Shown here in pieces: positions 34,174 through 42,334 of a DNA stretch of 64,000 nucleotides. Every line of letters begins with the position of its first letter. Within the stretch, counting starts at the first letter, position 1. Source of the DNA: UBA6522 sp963664945 (GTDB taxonomy: Bacteria > Pseudomonadota > Gammaproteobacteria > Steroidobacterales > Rariloculaceae); NCBI GenBank assembly GCA_963664945.1, contig OY761822.1:4960001-5024000 (forward strand). The letters are read 5' to 3'. The translations under genes were made by a program, and so were the position numbers. The notes under the pieces were generated by a model, which ran no database searches, was not told the DNA's origin, and saw nothing but the letters and a program-made list of their open reading frames with translations.

Positions 34174-34938
34174 ATGGAGCTGAACAGGAAACGACGCGAT
34201 TTCATGCGCAACGCCGCCCTCGCCGCCGCGGCGACATTCACCCCGGGGATGGCGATTGCCCAGAAAGCCGACGCGGTCGAGGACGAACTGGAGCACCGCC
34301 TGATGCTCGCCCAGGGCATGGGCATGGGCGGCGGTACAGCCCGGGAACCCCTGCCAATGCCGGAACGGCCCACCATCATGGACTTCATGCGGCTGCGCTT
34401 CTATGACGCCGCCGACGGCGGCATCCAGCAGAACAGCCACATGCTGCAGAGCGCCAACCTCGCGCTCAAGGCCGGCTACGACGAGAAGGTCGTCGTGGCG
34501 TGCGCGCTGCACGACACCGGCCACCAGATCAAGCGCGTGGACCACGGCCACTGGGGCTCAAACCTGGTTGAAGGCTACGTGGACGAGGAAATCTCCTGGG
34601 CCATCAAGTATCACCAGTCCCTGCGTTTCTTCGCGGATCCCGATTACAACTACGAATACCCCGAGATGTACATCCGCATCTTCGGCGAGGACTATGTGCC
34701 CGACGAGTATCAGAAGGCCCATCACGACTACGCCAAGGGCCACGAGTGGTATCACACCGCGCGGGTCATCACGGTGAACGACGTTTACGGCTGGGATGAA
34801 AACGCCCAGGTGGATTACGAGCCGATCTTCGAACTGGTGGCGAAGCACTTCCGCACGCCGCCGGAGGGCCTCGGCTTCGACAACAGCCACAACGCGCACT
34901 TCTGGCGCTCGATCATCTGGCCGAACCGACCGCTCTGA
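34174..34938 (+). CDS. Tat-exported HD-domain protein, predicted metal (diiron) enzyme
   Basis: The protein has 254 residues from ATG 34174. RKRRDFMRNAALAAAATF is a twin-arginine signal, implying export after folding with cofactor. A Met/Gly-rich stretch (LAQGMGMGGGTA) follows. The HD domain shows H89, H113-D114 in CALHDTGHQ, H124/H126, H147 in AIKYHQSL and D203 in TVNDVYGWD. Spacings of 24 residues from H89 to H113 and 56 from H147 to D203 are close to those of PhnZ/MIOX-type mixed-valence diiron oxygenases. It could be an oxygenase or a phosphohydrolase; the substrate is unknown. A strong terminator follows. Tat export of such an HD enzyme is unusual. Confidence 0.7.
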   Translation: MELNRKRRDFMRNAALAAAATFTPGMAIAQKADAVEDELEHRLMLAQGMGMGGGTAREPLPMPERPTIMDFMRLRFYDAADGGIQQNSHMLQSANLALKAGYDEKVVVACALHDTGHQIKRVDHGHWGSNLVEGYVDEEISWAIKYHQSLRFFADPDYNYEYPEMYIRIFGEDYVPDEYQKAHHDYAKGHEWYHTARVITVNDVYGWDENAQVDYEPIFELVAKHFRTPPEGLGFDNSHNAHFWRSIIWPNRPL

Positions 34939-34963
34939 GCGTTCCCACGACCTCCACTCCAGG

Positions 34964-34994
34964 CTTCGCGGCGCGTTGCGCCGCGAAGTTTTTT
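34964..34994 (+). terminator. Rho-independent terminator after the HD-domain gene
   Basis: CTTCGCGGCGC (34964-34974), loop GTT, GCGCCGCGAAG (34978-34988), then six T (34989-34994): a perfect 11-bp GC-rich stem with a T-run. It ends the HD gene transcript four bases before the sulfatase GTG start. Confidence 0.92.
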
Positions 34995-34997
34995 GGG

Positions 34998-36782
34998 GTG
35001 ATCGGCTACCCGGCGGTCAACCGTTGTCATCGCGCTCGGGCGGTGCTCGCCGCCGCGGCATGCGGCCTGATCGTCTCGGGCTGTTCGCCTCAGACCGATC
35101 CGGCGGCGCGATCCGATTCAGGCGCGCAGTCGGTCCCAACGGCCCAATCCGGCCCAACGGCCCAATCCGGCCCAGGGGCCCAATCCGGCCCAGGGGCCGA
35201 CGAAACCGACGATGCAGCCCCGCCGCTGTCGAGCGACTCCCCGCAACCCAATTTCCTGCTGATCGTCGCCGACGACCTGGGCTTCTCGGACATCGCCCCC
35301 TACGGCGGGGAGATGCCCACGCCCAACCTGGCGCGTCTGGCTGCCGAAGGCACCCGGTTTCTCGACTTTCACACCGCGGTCAAGTGCAATCCGACCCGCG
35401 CGATGCTCCACACCGGCATCGACAACAACACCGCGGCTGTCGGCCCGCGGCGCAATTACCGGTTGAGCCCCGATGCAGCGACGCTGGCGGAGGTGCTGCG
35501 CGACGCGGGCTATCACACCTACATGACAGGCAAGTGGGACCTGGGACGAGGCGCCGAACAGGTCCCCTCGGCGCGCGGTTTCGAGCAGGTCTTCGCGCTG
35601 TTGCCGGGCGCGGGACGGCACTTCCCCAATCCGCATCGCGACGCATCGGACGCGTTGAACTCCTATTCGGAGAACGGCGAACGCGTCGCCGTGCCCGATG
35701 ACTTCTACTCGACCTACCACTACACCGACCGGATGATCGAGCACATCGACGCGAACCTCGGCGACGGCCGGCCGTTCTTCGCCTTCTTGTCCTATACGGC
35801 GCCCCACTACCCGCTGCAGGCGCCGCGCGACCGGATCGAGCCATACAACGGCTGGTACGAGGAAGGCTACCAGGCGACCCGCAGCGCGCGCATCGAAAGG
35901 CTGCGCGAGCTTGGACTTTTTTCGGCGGGTTTCGAGCCGTATCGGGACGAGAACCTGACGGACTGGGCATCGTTGACCGACGCGGAGCGCGCCTACGAAG
36001 CCCGGCGCATGCAGATCTACGCCGCCATGGTGGACATCATGGACGAGGAGATCGGACGCGTTCTGGACTACCTCCACGAGCAGGGCATCGCGGACGACAC
36101 CGTCGTGCTGTTCATGTCCGACAACGGCGCCGACGGAACGGCAACCGGCGCAGGTTACAACGAAGCGGACGACAACAGCCTGGAAAACCTGGGCAGCGCT
36201 ACTTCCTACGTCACGGTCGGAGCAAACTGGGCGCGCGTGTCGTCCACGCCTCTGCGACTGTACAAGACCTTCACAACCGAGGGCGGTACCCGCGTCCCCG
36301 CGATCCTGCGGTGGCCGGGACGAGTGGCTGCGGGACGGATCGACCGCAACTTCTTCCAGGTCGCCGACCTCATGCCCACACTTCTGGAACTGGCCGGCGT
36401 GAAACACCCCGCCGACAGCGGCGAAACCGGCTTGCTGCGAATGCAGGGGCGCCCGGTCACCGACCTGTGGCTCCACGGGACACCCGCCTACGGCGACGCC
36501 GATTACGCCTTCCACACGTACACCGAAGCCCGCCTGGGCGGCGGTTACGCCAGGCGCGGCGACTGGAAGCTGGCCTGGTGGAAGGAAGACGGCGAGTTCG
36601 TCCCCGGCGCCCTCTTCAACCTCGCCGAAGACCCCGCCGAAACCCGCGACCGCGCCGCCGACCACCCCGAAATCGTGGCGGACCTCGCCCAGGCATGGCT
36701 GGACTACGCCGCGCAAAATGGCCTGGACATCGAAACAGCGGGCTCCGCAGGCTCTATCGTCACACAACCACCGCCACCCTGA
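34998..36782 (+). CDS. Sulfatase (arylsulfatase type), predicted lipoprotein
   Basis: The protein has 594 residues; GTG 34998 is the first usable start. The lipobox LIVSGC near residue 29 predicts lipidation. A repeat linker (AQSGPT-type, four units) follows, then the type I sulfatase domain: NFLLIVADDLGFSDIAPYGG (metal Asp pair), VKCNPTRAMLHTG with Cys for formylglycine maturation (C-x-P-x-R), TGKWDLG (Lys), FMSDNGADG (metal Asp/Asn). The substrate could be an aryl or carbohydrate sulfate ester. Cys-type sulfatases require a formylglycine-generating or anSME enzyme, none of which is in the window. Confidence 0.9.
   Translation: MIGYPAVNRCHRARAVLAAAACGLIVSGCSPQTDPAARSDSGAQSVPTAQSGPTAQSGPGAQSGPGADETDDAAPPLSSDSPQPNFLLIVADDLGFSDIAPYGGEMPTPNLARLAAEGTRFLDFHTAVKCNPTRAMLHTGIDNNTAAVGPRRNYRLSPDAATLAEVLRDAGYHTYMTGKWDLGRGAEQVPSARGFEQVFALLPGAGRHFPNPHRDASDALNSYSENGERVAVPDDFYSTYHYTDRMIEHIDANLGDGRPFFAFLSYTAPHYPLQAPRDRIEPYNGWYEEGYQATRSARIERLRELGLFSAGFEPYRDENLTDWASLTDAERAYEARRMQIYAAMVDIMDEEIGRVLDYLHEQGIADDTVVLFMSDNGADGTATGAGYNEADDNSLENLGSATSYVTVGANWARVSSTPLRLYKTFTTEGGTRVPAILRWPGRVAAGRIDRNFFQVADLMPTLLELAGVKHPADSGETGLLRMQGRPVTDLWLHGTPAYGDADYAFHTYTEARLGGGYARRGDWKLAWWKEDGEFVPGALFNLAEDPAETRDRAADHPEIVADLAQAWLDYAAQNGLDIETAGSAGSIVTQPPPP
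35124..35195. repeat. Four tandem 18-bp repeats in the sulfatase gene
   Basis: Units at 35124-35141, 35142-35159, 35160-35177 and 35178-35195 encode AQSVPT, AQSGPT, AQSGPG and AQSGPG. They form a flexible spacer between the lipid anchor and the enzyme. Near-identical DNA suggests recent slippage expansion, so length may vary between strains. Confidence 0.9.
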
Positions 36783-36873
36783 TCCCCTTCACGCACCCAC
36801 TTGCGTAGCGAGTGCGAGAAACCCGGGAGCGAACAACAACTGCCCACACGTGCGCTTGTTCGATAAATCATCA

Positions 36874-36901
36874 TTGACATCAAGTTCTTGATGCCTATGA
36901 T
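36874..36901 (+). promoter_or_regulatory. vapB promoter with palindromic operator in the spacer
   Basis: TTGACA (36874-36879) and TATGAT (36896-36901) are separated by 16 bp and match sigma70 consensus at 6/6 and 5/6. CATCAAG-TT-CTTGATG (36878-36893) is a perfect inverted repeat filling the spacer, a good site for VapB autorepression. The expected transcription start is about 36908, next to ATG 36909, so the mRNA may be leaderless. Confidence 0.75.
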
Positions 36902-36908
36902 GAACATC

Positions 36909-37166
36909 ATGCGCACAACCGTGACCATCGACGACGACCTGGCGGCGCAGGTGGACGCGTTGCGCAGGCGCGAGGGCCTGAGCTTCAAGGGTGCCCTCAA
37001 CCACTTGCTGAGGCTCGGTGTGCAGGCAAAGTCGACGCCCCCCAAGCCGAAGAGGTACCGTACGCCCACGAGAAAGCTGGGACTGAAGCCGGGAATCGAT
37101 CCGACACGACTGAACACCTTGATCGATGACCTGGAAATCGTCGATTTCACAGGCGGGGAGCCTTGA
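36909..37166 (+). CDS. VapB-type ribbon-helix-helix antitoxin
   Basis: The protein has 85 residues from ATG 36909. MRTTVTIDDDLAAQVDALRR is the classic ribbon-helix-helix start, and FKGALNHLLRLGV forms the second helix. A basic linker and an acidic C-terminus (LIDDLEIVDFTGGEP) would wrap the toxin. Four in-frame ATGs lie just upstream (36891, 36897, 36900 included), but the -10 element overlaps them, which favours 36909. The stop overlaps the vapC TTG start (TTGA). Confidence 0.85.
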   Translation: MRTTVTIDDDLAAQVDALRRREGLSFKGALNHLLRLGVQAKSTPPKPKRYRTPTRKLGLKPGIDPTRLNTLIDDLEIVDFTGGEP

Positions 37167-37591
37167 TCCTTCCGGACGTCAATCTGCTCGTCTACGCAGT
37201 CGACGAAACCAGTCCTTTCCACGCAGCCGCCAACACCTGGCTGGACGACGTACTGTCATCCGCGAATCCCGTGGCCCTGTGCTATCCCACCATGCTCGGA
37301 TTCGTCCGATTGGTGACCAACCGGCGGGTGTTCTCGAACCCGCTCAGTCTCCAGGAAGCCGTGAACTACGTCGACCGATGGCTGGAACAACCCAACATCG
37401 TCATCGTCGTGCCCGCGCCAACCCACTGGCCGCTCGCGAAAGACCTGCTGAATTCCTCCGGCGCCGCGGGAAACCTGACCACGGACGCCCATATAGCCGC
37501 CCTGGCCGTGGAACACGGTTACACCGTCCATTCGAACGATGCGGACTTCGGCCGTTTCCCCAACGTCAAGTGGGTCAACCCGCTGACTTAG
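37163..37591 (+). CDS. vapC: VapC-type PIN-domain toxin
   Basis: The protein has 142 residues from TTG 37163. PIN features are present: LPDVNLLVYAVDE with the first Asp, CYPTMLGFVRLVTN with a family-typical hydrophobic helix, and LTTDAHIAALAVEHGYTV followed by NDADFGRF with the later acidic residues. VapC toxins cleave tRNA or rRNA. It is coupled to vapB by a four-base overlap and intact, unlike the other two PIN loci in the window. Confidence 0.88.
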   Translation: MILPDVNLLVYAVDETSPFHAAANTWLDDVLSSANPVALCYPTMLGFVRLVTNRRVFSNPLSLQEAVNYVDRWLEQPNIVIVVPAPTHWPLAKDLLNSSGAAGNLTTDAHIAALAVEHGYTVHSNDADFGRFPNVKWVNPLT

Positions 37592-37707
37592 CACCCTATT
37601 CGACTCAACGAAAATTGTCATACGACCGGCGGCGATGCCGCCGTCCGGTGCTACCATGACACCCTCGCAACTCGTTCTTGACGGTTTCACCAGGAGGAGC
37701 TTCTCCC

Positions 37708-40119
37708 ATGGCCCATGACTTGATCGGCAAGGACTTCGTGCCGCCCGACGTGCGCGCCAAGGTCACCGGAAGAGCCAGGTACGCCGAGGATTTCCGCGCC
37801 GAAGGCATGGTCTTCGCCAAGCTGCTGACCAGCCCCATGCCCCACGCCCGGATCAACGGCATCGATGCGTCGGCAGCATTGGCCATGGACGGTGTCTTCG
37901 GCATTCTGACCGCGGAGGACGAGGGCGCGGGCACGCTGCTCACCAACGAACCGCTGTTCGTCGGCCACCCGATTCTGGCCGTGGCCGCCGCGGACGAACG
38001 CACGGCCCAGGACGCCATCGACGCCATCAGACTTGACGCCGAACCGCTCGAATTTGTCGTCGACCCCTTGGAAAGCCTCTATCCTGGCGGCCCCAACGCG
38101 GGCCGCGACGGAACAAACGCGTCCTCCGGGCGCGGCATGGGCGGCATGGGCGGTGGCGGCCCCGGCCGGACGCTGAAGTGGGCGGCCCGGGATTTCGCCG
38201 TCCCCGATGGCCAGCTACCCATTGGCGAACCGGCCCAGGAGTGGTCCTTCGGCGATCTGGAGGCGGGCTTCGCCGAAGCCAGCCTGGTCCTGGACGAGAC
38301 CTTCGTCACCCAGGGCAACTCGCACCATTCCATGGAACCGCGAACCACCATGTCCTACTGGGAGAACGGCAAGTGCTACGTGCACACCGGTTGCCAGAGC
38401 CACACCGCAGCGCTCGGCGGAATCTCCCGGCAGTGCGGCGTCGGCGTCGAGGATGTCGTGCTGGTCAACGAGTACTGCGGCGGCGGGTTCGGTTCCAAGT
38501 CCGGCGGTTCGATCACCGTCGGCATCACGGCGCTGCTTTCGAAGAAGATCGCCCGCCCGGTCATGCTGCGCATCAGCCGCCACGAGGAATACTATTTCGG
38601 CTCGGCACGGGGCGGCTTTCAGGGGCGCATCCGGCTCGGCTTCAGGGACGACGGCCGCATCACCGCCGCAGACCTGTACCTGGTGCAGGACGCCGGCTCG
38701 GGCGGCGGTTTCCCCGACGCCAATTCCGCGGGTGGCGCGGTATCGATCATCTACCAGCCGCAGGCGATGCGCTATCGCGGCATCAGCATTACCACCAATT
38801 CAACCCCGCGTGGCGCCCAGCGCGGACCGGGGCAGAACCAGATCGCGGCCGCGGTGGAACCGATCGTCGACAAGGCGGCGCGGCAACTGGGACTCGACCG
38901 CCTGGCCATCCGCCGGATCAACGCCCCCGACTCCTCCGGCACCGTCGGCTCACAGCAGGGGCCGCTCACCAGCGCCTTCATGGCCGAGGCCCTCGACCAG
39001 GGCGCCGAGCAATTCGGCTGGGCCACCCGCAGCCAGCGCAGCGGCGAGCGGCAGGGCCCGAAAGCCTACGGCGTCGGAATCGGACAGGCGTACCACTCCG
39101 CCGGCCGCAGCGGTTACGACGGCCTGGTCGTGCTCACACCCGAAGGCAACCTGCACCTCCACACCGGGGTCGGCAACCTGGGCACCTATTCCTACGTGGC
39201 CACCACGCGGCCGGCTGCCGAAGTCCTGCGCTGCGACTGGGAGAACTGCGTGATCGAGCACGGCATCAGCACGCGGCACCTGCCCAGTGCCTCGGCCCAG
39301 AACGGCAGCAACACGTCGTACACCATGACCCGGACCAACTACGTGGCGGCCCTGGATGCCCTGCAGAAACTCAAGGAAATCGCCGCGATGGACTTGGGCG
39401 GCGAGCCGGACGACTACGACATCGGCGACCACCGGGTGTTCACCACGGCGGATCCGGAACGCTTCATCACCTACCAACAGGCGGCCCAGCGGGCCATCGA
39501 GCTGGGCGGAAGGTACTCCGGCGCCGAAGCCCCGGAGGATATCGCCGAGGTGACCCGGGCGGCCGTGGCCGGAGTGGCTGGCACGGGTCTCGTGGGAATC
39601 GCCAGGGACAACCTCCCCAGCGACGGCAATGTCCCGGCCCTGTCCGTCGGGTTCGCCGAAGTCGAGGTGGACCGGGAGACCGGCAAGGTGGAGATTCTCG
39701 ACTACGTGGGCGTGGCGGATTGCGGCACCGTGCTGCATCCCCAGGGACTGGCCCAGCAAGTCAAGGGCGGCGGCGTGTGGGGCATGAGCTTCGCGCTGCA
39801 CGAGCGCCAGATCTATGACACGCAGAACGGCCTGCCCGGCAATGTGGGTCTCCTGACTTGCAAGCCTTCCGGTTACCTGGACGTACCTTCGGTCATGCAG
39901 TGGAGCGCCACGAACATCGCCGATCCGCAGAATCCGGTCGGGGTGCGGGGCATCGGCGAGCCGCCCATGGGCGCCGCGTCCGCAGCGGTGCTGTCGGCCG
40001 TCTCCGACGCGCTCGACGGGCACCTGTTCAACCGCGTTCCGGTGGTGCCGGACATGATCGTCAATCACGTTGCCGGCCAACCGCAATCGCACGGACCGCT
40101 CGACGTGCAAACCGCCTGA
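37708..40119 (+). CDS. Molybdenum hydroxylase (xanthine/aldehyde dehydrogenase type) large subunit
   Basis: The protein has 803 residues from ATG 37708, with AGGAGG at 37692-37697. Family motifs: DVRAKVTGRARYAEDFR at the start, YCGGGFGSKSGG, RGAQRGPGQNQIAAAVEPI, VGVADCGTVLHPQG, and the catalytic Glu in RGIGEPPMGAASAAVLSAV. It binds molybdopterin cytosine dinucleotide and hydroxylates a C-H bond. A Gly/Met-rich insert (RGMGGMGGGGPG, residues about 144-155) is unusual. No 2Fe-2S or FAD subunit gene is adjacent; instead a phosphatase follows after 13 bp. It must either use partners encoded elsewhere or have a reduced electron path. Confidence 0.88.
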   Translation: MAHDLIGKDFVPPDVRAKVTGRARYAEDFRAEGMVFAKLLTSPMPHARINGIDASAALAMDGVFGILTAEDEGAGTLLTNEPLFVGHPILAVAAADERTAQDAIDAIRLDAEPLEFVVDPLESLYPGGPNAGRDGTNASSGRGMGGMGGGGPGRTLKWAARDFAVPDGQLPIGEPAQEWSFGDLEAGFAEASLVLDETFVTQGNSHHSMEPRTTMSYWENGKCYVHTGCQSHTAALGGISRQCGVGVEDVVLVNEYCGGGFGSKSGGSITVGITALLSKKIARPVMLRISRHEEYYFGSARGGFQGRIRLGFRDDGRITAADLYLVQDAGSGGGFPDANSAGGAVSIIYQPQAMRYRGISITTNSTPRGAQRGPGQNQIAAAVEPIVDKAARQLGLDRLAIRRINAPDSSGTVGSQQGPLTSAFMAEALDQGAEQFGWATRSQRSGERQGPKAYGVGIGQAYHSAGRSGYDGLVVLTPEGNLHLHTGVGNLGTYSYVATTRPAAEVLRCDWENCVIEHGISTRHLPSASAQNGSNTSYTMTRTNYVAALDALQKLKEIAAMDLGGEPDDYDIGDHRVFTTADPERFITYQQAAQRAIELGGRYSGAEAPEDIAEVTRAAVAGVAGTGLVGIARDNLPSDGNVPALSVGFAEVEVDRETGKVEILDYVGVADCGTVLHPQGLAQQVKGGGVWGMSFALHERQIYDTQNGLPGNVGLLTCKPSGYLDVPSVMQWSATNIADPQNPVGVRGIGEPPMGAASAAVLSAVSDALDGHLFNRVPVVPDMIVNHVAGQPQSHGPLDVQTA

Positions 40120-40132
40120 GGGAGCGCAAACG

Positions 40133-42286
40133 GTGATCACCCGGAGACGGGACTTCCTGAAGTACTCGACCGGCGCGCTGGCGGGCCTGCTGGCGCTGCC
40201 GGCGTCCCGGCGGAGTTTTGCCCAGACGGTGGAACCCGTCGTATCGTCCCGCGACGCCTTCCCCCAGGGCGTCGCCTCGGGGGACCCGCAACCCAATGCC
40301 GTGCTGCTGTGGAGCCGCGTCGAGCCACAGGCGGGCGAGGTCAATCCCGAAGTGGTGCTCCAGGTTGCCCGTTCGCCCGAATTCGGCAACCTGGTACTGG
40401 AGGAAACCCTGACCGCCTCTGCGGACAGCGGCCACACCCTGCGCATCCTGGTCCGGGACCTGCAACCGGATACCACCTACTTCTACCGGTTCATCGCCGC
40501 GGACGGCGCCACCAGCCGCCTGGGCCGCACCTGGACGGCGCCGCCTCCGGATGCCCGCCGACCCGTCAGCATCGCCTTCGTATCCTGCCAGAGCTGGCCG
40601 CCGAACGAACACGGCGTCTATCAGCGGCTGATACGCGACGAACGCATCGAAGGCACCGACCGCGCCGTCGACCTCATCCTGCACCTGGGCGACTACGTCT
40701 ACGGCCTGCCCGCGAACCCTGAAGAATCGCTCGCCCCCCCGAGCCTGGCCGACAGCGATGCCGCAGGCGGACCGCCGGGCGGCGCGCCCGGGATGGGCAT
40801 GGCAGGCATGGGCATGGGCGGCCCGCCGGGTGACGATGAACCGCCCGATCCGGAAGACTTCGACCTGTACCTGGCCGAACACCGGCGCATCTACAAGGGC
40901 TATCTCCAGGACTCGGACCTGCAGGAAGCCCGCGCCATGTACCCGTTCGTGGCCGTCTGGGACGATCACGAATTCGGCAACGATGTCTGGCAGAGCTATA
41001 GCGGCGGCCGCTCCAATCCAAAGAAACGCACCGCCGCGACGCAGGCCTGGTTCGAATTCGTACCGCAGGTTCTCACCGACAGCCTCAGCGTACCCGGCGT
41101 CGACAACGAGGCGCGGGACTACGAACAGCCCGCGGCGCTCGATAACGCGCCCATGCGCGATTTCGACGACGGCTTTCTCTCCATGGAACCCAACAACCTG
41201 GCAGCCATCAACTCCCAGACGTGCTACCGGACGGTGCGCTGGGGCGCCTACGTGGATCTCCTGTTGACCGACAACCGCTCGTACCGGGGGCCCAGCGCCC
41301 ACCCGGGCTATTCGGCGCAAGACGTGGAAGGCGAACAAAGCGCCGTCAGCGTCTTCACCAGTTTCAGCCTGTTCGACGGCGGCCTGCTCCACACCCTGGC
41401 CGAGGGCCGCGACGCCAACGGCGGCAATCCGCCGGAAACCGTCGTAATCAACGGCGAGACGGTGCCGAACCCGCGGCGGAACGATCCCGCAGTTTCGCTG
41501 CTGGGGAACCGTCAGAAACAGTGGTTCAAGAATGCGCTGGCCGGGAGCCAGGCCATCTGGAAAGTATGGGCCAACGCGGAGCCGGTGATGGGGTTCCGCT
41601 TCGACGCCGATCGGATCAATCCGGAGGCCGGCAGCGGGTTCCTGTGGACCGACAGTTGGGATGGCTTCCCCAACGAGCGCGAGGAAGTGATGCGGTTCAT
41701 CCGCGAGAACGGCATCGCCAACGTGGTCTCCCTCAGCGGCGACCGGCACGCGCACTACGCCGGGCTGGTGGCCGAGAACTACGAAGCCGAGGCGCCGCGC
41801 TACGTGATCCCCGATTTCACCTGCGCGGCGATCTCGGCCTTCGAGCGCGGACCGTTCCTGGAGCGCGCGATGGGTTCATTCGGCCTGGCGCACCTGGGCA
41901 TGTACGATCGCCAACGGGCCGACGGCACCGGAGAGCGGGCCTGCAACCTGAATCTCTTCATGCGCAAGGGCGCCCGGTGCGCGCAGGCGATGTCGGAGAC
42001 CAACGATCTCGAGCAGGCGCTTGCGGCCGCCGAGCCCTCTCCCAATCCGCACCTCGCCTACGCAGACAACGACGTGCACGGCTACTGCGTCGCCACCTTC
42101 GACAGCGACAGTTGCGACGTGACGTTCGTCTCCGTCGCGCGGCCCGTATGGGACCCGGAAGCGTATCCGGAAGGACCCCCGATGTTACGGGCCGTCGGTT
42201 ACCGCGTGGACGCCTGGGAAGGCGGCGGGGAACCGAAGCTGGTGCGCACCTTCACGCGCGGCGAGCGCGTGTTCGGAGAGAGCTGA
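40133..42286 (+). CDS. phoD: PhoD-family alkaline phosphatase/phosphodiesterase, Tat-exported
   Basis: The protein has 717 residues from GTG 40133, with GAGGGAGC upstream. TRRRDFLKYSTGALAG is a Tat signal. An N-terminal beta-sandwich (FPQGVASGDPQPNAVLLWSR) precedes the metallophosphatase domain: LILHLGDYVYG, VWDDHEFGNDVW and LSGDRHAHYAG supply the metal ligands. A Gly/Met/Pro-rich insert (PGMGMAGMGMGGPPG, residues about 221-235) sits between the first metal motif and the WDDHE strand. PhoD enzymes are Ca/Fe-dependent and release phosphate from mono- and diesters outside the cytoplasm. It is cotranscribed with the molybdenum hydroxylase, an odd partner. Confidence 0.9.
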   Translation: MITRRRDFLKYSTGALAGLLALPASRRSFAQTVEPVVSSRDAFPQGVASGDPQPNAVLLWSRVEPQAGEVNPEVVLQVARSPEFGNLVLEETLTASADSGHTLRILVRDLQPDTTYFYRFIAADGATSRLGRTWTAPPPDARRPVSIAFVSCQSWPPNEHGVYQRLIRDERIEGTDRAVDLILHLGDYVYGLPANPEESLAPPSLADSDAAGGPPGGAPGMGMAGMGMGGPPGDDEPPDPEDFDLYLAEHRRIYKGYLQDSDLQEARAMYPFVAVWDDHEFGNDVWQSYSGGRSNPKKRTAATQAWFEFVPQVLTDSLSVPGVDNEARDYEQPAALDNAPMRDFDDGFLSMEPNNLAAINSQTCYRTVRWGAYVDLLLTDNRSYRGPSAHPGYSAQDVEGEQSAVSVFTSFSLFDGGLLHTLAEGRDANGGNPPETVVINGETVPNPRRNDPAVSLLGNRQKQWFKNALAGSQAIWKVWANAEPVMGFRFDADRINPEAGSGFLWTDSWDGFPNEREEVMRFIRENGIANVVSLSGDRHAHYAGLVAENYEAEAPRYVIPDFTCAAISAFERGPFLERAMGSFGLAHLGMYDRQRADGTGERACNLNLFMRKGARCAQAMSETNDLEQALAAAEPSPNPHLAYADNDVHGYCVATFDSDSCDVTFVSVARPVWDPEAYPEGPPMLRAVGYRVDAWEGGGEPKLVRTFTRGERVFGES

Positions 42287-42334
42287 CGGGACGACGCGCC
42301 GCGGCAGTCGCGGTACTCGACCGCAGCTTTCGGT

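Noticed and set aside
35118..36767. Open minus-strand frame of 549 codons
   Set aside because: Antisense to the sulfatase; the sulfatase active-site motifs are decisive.
37708..40119. Complete xanthine dehydrogenase operon
   Set aside because: No FAD or 2Fe-2S subunit gene is adjacent on either side.
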